This document shows positions 43,238 through 51,119 of a stretch of 64,000 bases of DNA, piece after piece (within the stretch, counting starts at the first letter, position 1; every line of letters begins with the position of its first letter). A program made the position numbers and the translations under genes. The stretch comes from Methylumidiphilus sp963753955 (GTDB lineage: Bacteria; Pseudomonadota; Gammaproteobacteria; Methylococcales; Methylococcaceae), in NCBI GenBank assembly GCA_963753955.1, contig CAVWEM010000004.1, positions 124,001 through 188,000 of the forward strand, written 5' to 3'. A model generated the notes under the pieces. The model saw nothing but the letters and a program-made list of their open reading frames with translations. It was not told the origin of the DNA and searched no databases.

Positions 43238-43526
43238 CCCAATAGTCTCGTTCTCCGGGGGCGACGCCGACCGCGCACGGTTGACAGGCGTGGAAAATCG
43301 CTGTAAAAGCGAAGCGCCCCCCGCGATGACGCATAACTTGTTATGCGCTCACGCGGGGGGCGCTTCGCATCAAGGAGTTCCGCGCCCGCCCTCCGGCGCG
43401 GCGTCGTCGTGCTCGGAGGGCTATTGTGGTCTAACGCTCGTTGAAGCCTCACAAGTCCGGTAGGTGCGGATAGTCCGGCATCAAAGTTGGATATTCGTGG
43501 CAACAGCGTGAGGCTTAACTTTCTCG
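43233..43526 (+). other. ORF-less integron cassette B, copy 2
   Basis: Promoter TTGACA 43281-43286 and TAAAAG 43304-43309, hairpin 43309-43368, attC 43429-43532. Sequence as in copy B1 but entered through the defective R' box. Followed by a GT-rich ORF-less cassette. Confidence 0.8.
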
Positions 43527-43806
43527 TTAGGCCGGGCGAGTCAAAAGCGGATGGCCCGGTTTTGTCGGCAGGTATAGGCTTCGCTTCGGACGGAGTTTCG
43601 CAGGGTTTCCGCAGGATTCCCCCGGATGACGCCTTTCCCGGCCTGCGCGGGTTTCGTTGTTCGCGGTCGCCGGGTATTCGGGCTTCGGCGGGTTTTGGGC
43701 TTGTCCGGGGCTTGCCCTTTCGCGGGTTTCCCGGTTGTCTTGGGCGGGGTTGCGTCGGCGGGTTGCGCGGGGTTTCCGGCGAGGGGGTTCCGCCAGTTGG
43801 CGAAAA
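43527..43806 (+). other. G/T-rich cassette without a recognisable gene
   Basis: About 280 bp dominated by repeated CGGG-TTT-type blocks (CGCGGGTTTC, GGCGGGTTTTGGG, GCGGGTTGCGCGGGG). Open frames exist but give low-complexity Gly/Arg/Phe/Pro products, so I do not call a protein. Confidence 0.55.
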
Positions 43807-43822
43807 GCCTAACCGTCCGTAT

Positions 43823-44104
43823 ATGGACTCCTCCCTATTCGCAAGTGGGATCTCTTCAATCGGACGCTTTTAAGGTCAGTTGCAGTCGTATATCCGGCCT
43901 TGTTGAAGGATATGCCTCCGGGCCTTCATGGAATCCGCGTACTGGGTGCCTATCGTTCCAGCGGCTTTTTGGCCGGGCGAGTTATCGGCTTTTCCCCGTA
44001 CCGGTCCGACCTGTTGCGCCATGACTGTCGAGTCTCTCGCTCGCAAACCTGGTTGGGAACTCGGTGTTTAATCGTTTACAAATAAGCTCAGGCGGCCATC
44101 GTGT
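43823..44104 (-). ncRNA. Candidate guide (bridge/seek) RNA region of IS copy 2
   Basis: The 282 bp downstream of the transposase is conserved in all copies although non-coding. IS1111-group elements are known to encode a guide RNA in this position. Inside, GCCTATCGTTCCAGCG (43948-43963) resembles the two sides of the attC target, GCCTAAC and GTTCCAGCG. Equivalent regions: 39471-39752, 47171-47452, 51120-51401, 52671-52952, 55388-55669, 58016-58296. RNA ends are not determined. Confidence 0.5.
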
Positions 44105-45178
44105 TTAAGCAGCCTGCGATGCCGCCGCCTTCGGCAAGTCCGGGACAAAGTCGCCGTCGAACTCGCGCCCCTGCCGGACGACGGCGAACGCGATGCGGGC
44201 CAGCTTGTTGGCCAGCGCGGTGGCGGCCTTGTTGTGGCCGACGCGGGCGGCCAGCTCGACCGCCCAGCGTTGCAGCCGGGTCAGCGCCTTGCCGGCGGCG
44301 AGCTTCACCATGGCGGCGTTGAGCGCCGACCTCGCGCCATGGACGAGCAGGGTGCGCAGGTACGGGTCGCCGCGCTTGCTGATCCTGCCGAGCTTGCGCT
44401 TGAAGCCGCTGCTGGACTCCTTCGGCGTCAGGCCGAGCCAGGCGGCGAGGTGCCGCCCGTCGCGGAACGCCTCCATGCCGCCGACGGCGGCGACCAGGGC
44501 GGTGGCGGTCAGCAGCCCGATGCCCGGCACGGCCATCAGCTTTTGCGCGGCGGGCCGCTGCTTCGCCTCCTGCCGCAACTGCTTTTCCAGCTTTTCGACG
44601 CGGGCCTCAAGCTCGGCGATCTCCGCCATGACCTCGGACAGGGCCGTGCGCAAGGCGGGCGGGATTTTGCTTTCCTCGTCGGCCAGCCAGCCCGGCACCC
44701 GCCCCATCACCGCCGAGGGGCCTTGCGGCAGGTCGAAGCCGAACTCGCGCAGCAGGCCGCGCACCTCGTTGATCCGCGCCGTGCGCGTCGCCATCCAGCC
44801 GCTGCGGACGCGGTGCAGCCCCTGCAAGGCCTGCTGGCCTTCGGACTTGACCGGCACCGGCAGGATGTCGCCGCAGCGGTCGGCCTCCAACAGCGCGGAA
44901 GCGTCGGCGCGGTCGGTTTTGTTGCGGCGCACATAAGGCCGCACATGCTGTGGCGGCAACAGTTTGACTTCATGGCCCAGCGCCTGGAACGTCCGCGCCC
45001 AATAATGCGCCGTGCCGCAGGCCTCCATGACGATCCGGCACGGCGGGCGGTTGACGAAGAAGCGGGAAAAGGCCTCCCGCGACAGGCGCTTGCGCTCGGT
45101 GACGCGCCCCTGGCCGTCCGAGACCGCCAGTTCAAAAACTGACTTTGCCAAATCGACCGCAACGGTGGTAGTGTTCAT
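44105..45178 (-). CDS. IS110-family (IS1111 group) transposase, copy 2
   Basis: 357 residues from ATG 45178 (MNTTTVAVDLAKSVF). Acidic residues Asp9, Glu52, Asp89, Asp92. Subtype B differs from A by REAFSRFF, a Glu/Lys-rich middle (ELEARVEKLEKQLRQEAKQR) and the end VPDLPKAAASQAA. Intact. Confidence 0.93.
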   Translation of the reverse strand: MNTTTVAVDLAKSVFELAVSDGQGRVTERKRLSREAFSRFFVNRPPCRIVMEACGTAHYWARTFQALGHEVKLLPPQHVRPYVRRNKTDRADASALLEADRCGDILPVPVKSEGQQALQGLHRVRSGWMATRTARINEVRGLLREFGFDLPQGPSAVMGRVPGWLADEESKIPPALRTALSEVMAEIAELEARVEKLEKQLRQEAKQRPAAQKLMAVPGIGLLTATALVAAVGGMEAFRDGRHLAAWLGLTPKESSSGFKRKLGRISKRGDPYLRTLLVHGARSALNAAMVKLAAGKALTRLQRWAVELAARVGHNKAATALANKLARIAFAVVRQGREFDGDFVPDLPKAAASQAA

Positions 45179-45380
45179 GTTCTGGACTCCTCTGGCTCGT
45201 GAATGGGTTTTTCAGACCCTCCATTCTGGCACTTCAGATGCCGATTTAGGGGCGGGAGGAGTCCATCCCATCATTCCAGCGCACCCGCGCCACGAAGCGG
45301 CTTGGTGTTTTCGGGTTTTGCAGAGTGGCGCGGGGCGCTGAACGCGGGCGTTAGGCGAGAAACTATAGAGGGGATTACAG

Positions 45381-45692
45381 ATGTCTTTGCTGTCACGAAC
45401 TATATTTTTGATGATCTCTATTTTGTTAATGGCAACAACAGAAGGAGCGTTGGCACAGGGACGAAATACAATAGTGCAAAACCCGCAACCACAGGGACGA
45501 TATGCCATTTATTTTAGCCCGTTTGAAAATGGCGGTGTATATTTACTCGATACAGAAACCGGAAAAATTTGGAAGAATGTTATCTATGCGGGTTTTCATG
45601 GTGCGCCAGACGTTTGGATGACACAAGACCGAGTCGATAATCAGCGGCAAATACTTGAATGGGAAACGAAGCACTCTGATAAGAAACCATAG
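45381..45692 (+). CDS. Small exported cassette protein
   Basis: 103 residues. Signal peptide (residues 1-25, ends GALA) then a short mature domain GRYAIYFSPFENGGVYLLDTETGKIWKNVIY, which reads like one propeller-type or single-sheet repeat. No family recognised. First gene of cassette 7. Confidence 0.6.
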   Translation: MSLLSRTIFLMISILLMATTEGALAQGRNTIVQNPQPQGRYAIYFSPFENGGVYLLDTETGKIWKNVIYAGFHGAPDVWMTQDRVDNQRQILEWETKHSDKKP

Positions 45693-45756
45693 AACAGTCG
45701 AGCAGAGTTTTCAAACGGCCCTAACGTTTGCCCACGCCAATCCTTCAACAAACCAT

Positions 45757-46224
45757 ATGAAACCTCGCATTTATATTGAGACATCCATCCCTAGCTATCT
45801 GACCGCAAGGAGAAGCCGCGACTTGGTGGCTACTGCAAATCAAGAACTAACCCAAGAATGGTGGGACACTCGAAAGGATGATTTTTATCTTGTGATTTCG
45901 GAGTTTGTTGTACGGGAAGCATCGGCGGGCGATCCAAATGCTGCAAGCAACCGCCTAGCTGCAATTGCAGGGATTCCCGAACTTAATGTCACCGATGAAG
46001 TGGGAGAGCTTGCCAGGATTCTAATTGAGCAAATTCCAATTCCCGCAAAAGCCCAGCTTGACGCATTTCATATTGCCATTGCCTCAGTCCACGGTATTGA
46101 CTACCTGCTCACTTGGAACTGCACTCACATCAATAATGCAGAACTTCGTCCAAGAATCGAGGCCATTTGCCGTTCCCAAGGCTTTGAGCCTCCTATCATT
46201 TGTACCCCGCAAGAGTTACTTTAG
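45757..46224 (+). CDS. PIN-domain toxin-like protein in cassette
   Basis: 155 residues from ATG 45757 (MKPRIYIETSIPSYLT). Acidic PIN residues: Glu in YIETS, Glu in VISEFVVREAS, Asp in KAQLDAFHIAIA and the Asn/Thr-rich LLTWNCTHINNA end typical of the PIN subgroup found with small antitoxins. The small gene 8 bp downstream is the probable antitoxin. Confidence 0.78.
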   Translation: MKPRIYIETSIPSYLTARRSRDLVATANQELTQEWWDTRKDDFYLVISEFVVREASAGDPNAASNRLAAIAGIPELNVTDEVGELARILIEQIPIPAKAQLDAFHIAIASVHGIDYLLTWNCTHINNAELRPRIEAICRSQGFEPPIICTPQELL

Positions 46225-46232
46225 GTGCAGCG

Positions 46233-46418
46233 ATGAAACAAGACAAAATAATCGAAGAGCTTCATAATTTCCGTGAGGAGTACGCCCGACAATTCGGCTT
46301 CGATACTCGCGCAATCTGTAAAGATATTCAGCAAAAGCAGGCTTCAAGCGGCAGGGAGATAGTTTCCTTTCCCCCTCGTAAGCCAATGCAGCAACATACT
46401 GTGAAAAGTGCTGCTTAA
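46233..46418 (+). CDS. Probable antitoxin partner of the PIN protein
   Basis: 61 residues from ATG 46233. MKQDKIIEELHNFREEYARQFGFDTRAICKDIQQKQ resembles small helical proteins encoded after this PIN subgroup. Last gene before attC 46426. Confidence 0.65.
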   Translation: MKQDKIIEELHNFREEYARQFGFDTRAICKDIQQKQASSGREIVSFPPRKPMQQHTVKSAA

Positions 46419-46425
46419 GTAATTT

Positions 46426-46522
46426 GCCTAACATCGTGTTCCAGCGCACCCGCGCCACGAAGCGACTTGATGTTTTTGGGTTTTTATGGGGTGGCGCGGG
46501 GCGCTGAACGCAGGCGTTAGGC
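46426..46522 (+). repeat. Intact attC site of cassette 7
   Basis: GCCTAAC to GTTAGGC, 97 bp, arms CCAGCGCACCCGCGCCAC and GTGGCGCGGGGCGCTG. This uninterrupted site shows the target of the IS elements: they enter between the six bases after GCCTAAC and TTCCAGCG. Confidence 0.9.
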
Positions 46523-46544
46523 CAACATCTGCAAGGAGACATTT

Positions 46545-47105
46545 GTGCGAAAACCAGTAGACCCGAATCAGCTAGACGCGCCCACCGCGACGCTTTATCG
46601 AGCCGCTATCTCGTTGGGAGCCCAGGAAACCCAGCTCATCTGGAGTCGGTACACAGGCTTTATAGTCATGAATGGCTTCTTCATCTCCGCGCTAACCAAT
46701 GAAAAAGTTCGCGACCAAAGCGAGATATTGGCCCTTCTCGGAATTGCGGCGCTCTTTTTGAACTGCATCTGGCACATCTTGAACTACGCCGGTTGGCAAA
46801 ATCAGAACCTGTTGTACCGCCGTGCGGCCAATCTCTTTGAATCGGATATCGGCCTGCTTACCGACCACTTCCGAGACAGGAACTTCAAACCAGTCGGATG
46901 GATTTATTGGCTAGCCCAGACTATTCCAACGATGTTCTCTCTCGTAGCCCTGCCATGTATCGCTCTTAGTTTACAGAAGATTCTGGGAACCAGTCCTCAG
47001 TGCTCTTGGAGCGTAGGCTTGGCGCTCTGGCTAGGTGCCACAGCCGCCGTGTTCACAATTGAATACAAGGCAATCGCGGTTCTATCAAGCGTCGATCCGG
47101 CCTAA
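46545..47105 (+). CDS. Cassette membrane protein
   Basis: 186 residues, GTG 46545 with AAGGAG 10 bp upstream. Four hydrophobic segments (e.g. ILALLGIAALFLNCIWHIL, MFSLVALPCIALSL, VGLALWLGATAAVFTI). Resembles small uncharacterised RipA/YkoF-like membrane proteins only in topology; function unknown. Confidence 0.65.
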   Translation: MRKPVDPNQLDAPTATLYRAAISLGAQETQLIWSRYTGFIVMNGFFISALTNEKVRDQSEILALLGIAALFLNCIWHILNYAGWQNQNLLYRRAANLFESDIGLLTDHFRDRNFKPVGWIYWLAQTIPTMFSLVALPCIALSLQKILGTSPQCSWSVGLALWLGATAAVFTIEYKAIAVLSSVDPA

Positions 47106-47170
47106 CCCTTTCAACAAGCGGTCAGCTTATGAGCGGGGTTATGTGTTGCTTTTTGCCTAACCGTCCGTAT

Positions 47171-48627
47171 ATGGACTCCTCCCTATTCGCAAGTGGGATC
47201 TCTTCAATCGGACGCTTTTAAGGTCAGTTGCAGTCGTATATCCGGCCTTGTTGAAGGATATGCCTCCGGGCCTTCATGGAATCCGCGTACTGGGTGCCTA
47301 TCGTTCCAGCGGCTTTTTGGCCGGGCGAGTTATCGGCTTTTCCCCGTACCGGTCCGACCTGTTGCGCCATGACTGTCGAGTCTCTCGCTCGCAAACCTGG
47401 TTGGGAACTCGGTGTTTAATCGTTTACAAATAAGCTCAGGCGGCCATCGTGTTTAAGCAGCCTGCGATGCCGCCGCCTTCGGCAAGTCCGGGACAAAGTC
47501 GCCGTCGAACTCGCGCCCCTGCCGGACGACGGCGAACGCGATGCGGGCCAGCTTGTTGGCCAGCGCGGTGGCGGCCTTGTTGTGGCCGGCGCGGCTGGCC
47601 AGTTCGACCGCCCAGCGTTGCAGCCGCGTCAAATCCTTGCCCGCGCTGAGCTTCATGATCGCGGCGTTGAGCGCCGACCTCGCGCCGTGGATGGGCAGGG
47701 TGCGCAGGTACGGGTCGCCGCGCTTGCTGATCCGGCCCAGTTTTCGCCGGTTGCCGCTGCTGGACTCCTTCGGCGTCAGGCCGAGCCAGGCGGCGAGGTG
47801 CCGCCCGTCGCGGAACGCCTCCATGTTGCCGACGGCGGCGATGAGGGCGGTGGCGATGAGCAGGCCGATGCCCGGCACGTCCATCAGCTTTAGCGCGGCG
47901 GGGCGCTGCCCGGCCTCCTGCCGCAACTGTTTTTCGACCTCGGCGATGCGGGTTTCGAGGCCGCGGATCTCGTCCATGACCGCCGCCAGCGCCTGGCGCA
48001 GGACGGGCGGGATCGCCACCGTTTCGTCCGCCAGCCAGCCCGGCACGCGCTCCATCACCGCCGCCGGGCCTTGCGGGATGTCGAAGCCGAATTCCCGCAG
48101 CAGGCCGCGCGCCTCGTTGATACGCGCCGTGCGCGTCGCCATCCAGCCGCTGCGGAGCCGGTGCAGGCCTTGAAGGCCCTGCTGGCCTTCGGTCTTGACC
48201 GGCACCGGCAGGATGTCGCCGCAGCGGTCGGCCTCCAGCAAGGCGGAAGCGTCGGCGCGGTCGGTCTTGTTGCGCCGCACGTAGGGCCGCACATGCTGGG
48301 GCGGCAGCAGCTTGACCTCGTGGCCCATGGCAAGGAACGTCCGCGCCCAATAGTGCGCCGTCCCGCAGGCCTCCATGACGATGCGGCAGGGCGGGCGGTT
48401 CACAAAAAACTTCCGGAACGCCTCACGCGACAGACGCTTGCGTTCAATGACGTGGCCCTGCCCGTCGGAGACGGCCAGCTCGAAAACAGACTTTGCCAAA
48501 TCGACGGCGACGGTGGTAGTGCTCATGTTCAGGACTCCTCTCGTTTGTGAATGGGGAAGGTGTTTGTTGACACCTCCATTCTGGCACTTCTGATGCCGGT
48601 TAAGGGCGGGAGGAGTCCATCCCATCA
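47171..48627 (-). mobile_element. IS1111-type element, copy 3 (A/B mosaic)
   Basis: Left 350 bp, including the non-coding end and the last 25 codons, match subtype B; the rest matches subtype A. The switch lies within about 65 identical bases at 47525-47590. Confidence 0.85.
47453..48526 (-). CDS. IS110-family (IS1111 group) transposase, copy 3 (mosaic)
   Basis: 357 residues from ATG 48526. Subtype A from MSTTTVAVDLAK to FAVVRQGR, then subtype B end EFDGDFVPDLPKAAASQAA. Intact and with all DEDD residues. Confidence 0.92.
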   Translation of the reverse strand: MSTTTVAVDLAKSVFELAVSDGQGHVIERKRLSREAFRKFFVNRPPCRIVMEACGTAHYWARTFLAMGHEVKLLPPQHVRPYVRRNKTDRADASALLEADRCGDILPVPVKTEGQQGLQGLHRLRSGWMATRTARINEARGLLREFGFDIPQGPAAVMERVPGWLADETVAIPPVLRQALAAVMDEIRGLETRIAEVEKQLRQEAGQRPAALKLMDVPGIGLLIATALIAAVGNMEAFRDGRHLAAWLGLTPKESSSGNRRKLGRISKRGDPYLRTLPIHGARSALNAAIMKLSAGKDLTRLQRWAVELASRAGHNKAATALANKLARIAFAVVRQGREFDGDFVPDLPKAAASQAA

Positions 48628-48704
48628 TTCCAGCGCACCCGCGCCACGAAGCGCCTTGGTGTTTTCAAGTTTTGTGAGGTGGCGCGGGGCGCTGATCGTG
48701 GGCG

Positions 48705-49018
48705 TTGAGCGCGAATAGATACCTTTTAATACTGAATGCCGACAGTATAGGGTGGACAAAACGGGAAAAATCTGCTAAAAAGCGAAGCGCCTTATGCGTG
48801 TCGCATAACGAGTTGATGCGAACACGCGACAGGCGCTTCGCCTTTAAAGGCGTTTCCCACTTCGCCCCCCTTTTCTGCGGCATTCGTGCTTGCCGGTCTA
48901 TTCCCGCCCAACCCGTCGCTCCAGCGTACACGTCTACGGGGCTTCGTTCAGGTCTGTGGCAAACGAAAGGGCCATGGCTATTTTCAAGTTCGCCGTGACG
49001 TGACGCTGAGCTCAGGCG
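48705..49018 (+). other. ORF-less integron cassette A, copy 2
   Basis: TGGACA 48753-48758, TAAAAA 48776-48781, hairpin 48782-48841, attC 48906-49024. Differs from A1 by extra single bases in homopolymers (TTTAAAGG, CCCCCCTTTT, ATTTTCAAG). Directly followed by cassette B3. Confidence 0.75.
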
Positions 49019-49024
49019 TTAAAC
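48906..49024 (+). repeat. attC site of cassette A2
   Basis: GCCCAAC to GTTAAAC, 119 bp. Confidence 0.72.
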
Positions 49025-49313
49025 CCCAATAGTCTCGTTCTCCGGGGGCGACGCCGACCGCGCACGGTTGACAGGCGTGGAAAATCGCTGTAAAAGCGAA
49101 GCGCCCCCCGCGATGACGCATAACTTGTTATGCGCTCACGCGGGGGGCGCTTCGCATCAAGGAGTTCCGCGCCCGCCCTCCGGCGCGTCGTCGTCGTGCT
49201 CGGAGGGCTATTGTGGTCTAACGCTCGTTGAAGCCTCACAAGTCCGGTAGGTGCGGATAGTCCGGCATCAAAGCTGGATATTCGTGGCAACAGCGTGAGG
49301 CTTAACTTTCTCG
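49019..49313 (+). other. ORF-less integron cassette B, copy 3
   Basis: TTGACA 49068-49073, TAAAAG 49091-49096, hairpin 49096-49155, attC 49216-49319. Two substitutions against B1 (CGTCG for CGGCG; AAGCTGG for AAGTTGG). Precedes a PEP-CTERM gene. Confidence 0.8.
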
Positions 49314-49339
49314 TTAGGCAATACAAAAGAGGAGGCTTT

Positions 49340-50125
49340 ATGAACAAAATACACAGAAAACTCACACGGTCAGTTACTCTTGCTGCAATTATTGTCGGCA
49401 CACTGGCTCCTTTGGAATTTGCTGGAGCCAACATCGTCACAAATGGCCTAATTGGTCACTGGACGGGGAACGGCAATGCTAGTGATTCATCCCCGACGGG
49501 GAACAACGGTAGCTTTGCAGGAAGCTACGCGGCAGGCGTTGATGGTCAAGCGTTTGACCTTTCGACAGCCAAAGTATCTGTTCCTGATAATCCAGCCTAC
49601 TCATTTGGCCCAGCCTTCTCGGTAGGTTTTTGGTTCAATATCAATGGGACAAATCCAACTAGTTCAGTATTTGTAGGTCAGGACGAAGGGGGCGGTGGTA
49701 CCAGTAAATGGTTCATTGATTATGATTACCAGCATGCTTCCAGCTTTGAATTACATCTTAACGGGCCATCAGTTGCATTCCTTGGCAGCAATCCAGTCAC
49801 TTTAGCTAACGGGTGGAATCAATTAACGCTCGTTAAAGACAGCAGTGACTATTCCTTTTACCTAAATGGTAACAATATTGGCAGTAACACATTTGGAGGA
49901 ACGTTTCCTGACCCGAACTTTGCGTTAATTTTTGGGCAAGCTGAGGGTGGGTTTAATTTCAACGGACTCATGGAGGATGTGGTGCTATACAACCGCGCAC
50001 TTACAGGATCAGAAGTCCAGACTCTTGCAACGGCTAACGCTGTACCAATCCCTGCCACAATCTGGTTGTTCGGTTCTGCATTGGCTGGCTTGGTCAAGTT
50101 TAGACGCCGCAAGGTCATTGCCTAA
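49340..50125 (+). CDS. PEP-CTERM secreted protein with LamG domain
   Basis: 261 residues from ATG 49340 behind GAGGAGG. Signal peptide to about residue 32 (ends FAGA). LamG fold: LIGHWTGNGNASDSSPTGNNG, VDGQAFDLSTAKVSVPDN, FSVGFWFNING, GWNQLTLVKDSSDYSFYLNG, GLMEDVVLYNRALTGSEVQTL. C-terminal VPIPATIWLFGSALAGL plus FRRRK is a PEP-CTERM-type sorting signal. Confidence 0.85.
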   Translation: MNKIHRKLTRSVTLAAIIVGTLAPLEFAGANIVTNGLIGHWTGNGNASDSSPTGNNGSFAGSYAAGVDGQAFDLSTAKVSVPDNPAYSFGPAFSVGFWFNINGTNPTSSVFVGQDEGGGGTSKWFIDYDYQHASSFELHLNGPSVAFLGSNPVTLANGWNQLTLVKDSSDYSFYLNGNNIGSNTFGGTFPDPNFALIFGQAEGGFNFNGLMEDVVLYNRALTGSEVQTLATANAVPIPATIWLFGSALAGLVKFRRRKVIA

Positions 50126-50216
50126 CCGTCCGATCCGGCGCACCCGCGCCACGAAGCGGCTTGGTGTTTTCAAGGTTTCGCGTGGTGGCGCGGGGCGCTG
50201 ATCGTGGGCGTTAGGC
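50120..50216 (+). repeat. Intact attC site of cassette 11
   Basis: GCCTAAC to GTTAGGC, 97 bp; it overlaps the last bases of the PEP-CTERM gene. Confidence 0.9.
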
Positions 50217-50306
50217 GATTTCTTGGTGTTTTCTTTCCGAAGTATCGATTTGAAGTGATACTTTGCTCAGTGCCATGGCAATTTAGTTTTTTATGAGGTT
50301 TATGTA

Positions 50307-50519
50307 ATGTCTACTGGGAGTAAATTTTTCATGGTTGCTTTTTCGGGTTTATACGTTTTATTATCATGGACATTCGCAATTTATTATAATTTCAGTCCAC
50401 GCGAGGTATTGATGCTTCTTTCCTTTCAATTGTTTATTTTATGCATTTTTGGCCTTATGGACTTGGTAGATACTCACAATAAGTTATTAAAGGAAATGGT
50501 AGGCCTTAAAAATAAATAA
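50307..50519 (+). CDS. Small two-segment membrane protein
   Basis: 70 residues, ATG 50307 with GAGG upstream. Two hydrophobic segments (FFMVAFSGLYVLLSWTFAIYY; LMLLSFQLFILCIFGLMDLV) and a short charged tail. Unknown function. Confidence 0.6.
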   Translation: MSTGSKFFMVAFSGLYVLLSWTFAIYYNFSPREVLMLLSFQLFILCIFGLMDLVDTHNKLLKEMVGLKNK

Positions 50520-50632
50520 GAGCCGCAGGTTGGGCTGAGAAAATAACCCCAATATTTCCAACTAACAAACTGGCTTAACTGGCTGTCTCAGATTAGAGCC
50601 ATAAGTCCATCTAAAATTTTTTTGAGGCTACT

Positions 50633-50863
50633 ATGGAAAAGATTGTCAATATACATATTGAGCGTCTTCCAGAAGGCGTGTACTTGGCAACTTGCGACGA
50701 CATTCAAGGTCTAGTCGCCCAAGGCCGTACTTTGCAGGAAACTTTGGAAATTGCTCGCGATGTCGCTCGTAAATTGTTAGAGGCCCAAGCTGAACAATAC
50801 GCTGATACCCTACTGTCCCCCGTGAGTGAGTCATTTGATTATCCTTTGGTCATTGGCGGCTGA
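50633..50863 (+). CDS. HicB antitoxin
   Basis: 76 residues from ATG 50633. IERLPEGVYLATCDDIQGLVAQGRTLQETLEIARDVARKLL is the HicB fold. Stop abuts the HicA start (TGAATG). Confidence 0.85.
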   Translation: MEKIVNIHIERLPEGVYLATCDDIQGLVAQGRTLQETLEIARDVARKLLEAQAEQYADTLLSPVSESFDYPLVIGG

Positions 50864-51088
50864 ATGGGCAAACTCTCTGGATTTCGTTATCGAGAAGTCA
50901 TTCGCCGCCTTAAACGGCTAGGTTTTCAATTTGACCGACAGGCTGCTGGCAGCCATGAAATCTGGTTCAACCCGAAGTCCAAACGTTACACCACGATTCC
51001 GAATCACCCCGGAGACATGCCTGAGGGCACTTTGCGGGCAATACTCAAGCAAGCCGATGTTGATGCAAATTTATTTTTGCAGCAATAA
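50864..51088 (+). CDS. HicA toxin
   Basis: 74 residues. REVIRRLKRLGFQFDRQAAG, SHEIWFNPKSKRYTTIPNHPG and LRAILKQADVD give a complete HicA mRNA interferase with catalytic His in GSHEIW. The pair forms a self-contained toxin-antitoxin cassette. Confidence 0.88.
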   Translation: MGKLSGFRYREVIRRLKRLGFQFDRQAAGSHEIWFNPKSKRYTTIPNHPGDMPEGTLRAILKQADVDANLFLQQ

Positions 51089-51104
51089 CCAGATTAACCT
51101 TTAT

Positions 51105-51119
51105 GCCTAACGATCCTAT
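51105..51119 (+). repeat. Left half of an attC site (right half lost)
   Basis: GCCTAAC and five bases before IS copy 4. Beyond that IS the usual TTCCAGCGCACCC arm is missing and replaced by 52576-52655. Confidence 0.7.

Larger units (their letters stand above)
43823..45274 (-). mobile_element. IS1111-type element, copy 2 (subtype B)
   Basis: Ends ATGGACTCCTCCC (43823) and GGGAGGAGTCCAT (45255-45267). Non-coding end 43823-44104. Practically identical to copy 5. Confidence 0.88.
43807..45356 (+). repeat. attC of cassette 6, split by IS copy 2
   Basis: GCCTAAC (43807-43813) and six bases, then the IS, then TTCCAGCGCACCCGCGCC (45275 on) to GTTAGGC (45350-45356). Confidence 0.85.
47155..48710 (+). 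repeat. attC of cassette 8, split by IS copy 3
   Basis: GCCTAAC (47155-47161); right part 48628 to GTTGAGC (48704-48710). Confidence 0.85.

Noticed and set aside
44234..45142. Long plus-strand frames opposite the transposases (QLDRPALQPGQRLAGGEL... type)
   Set aside because: Antisense shadows of a high-G+C gene; composition is dominated by His, Gln, Arg and Gly without domains.
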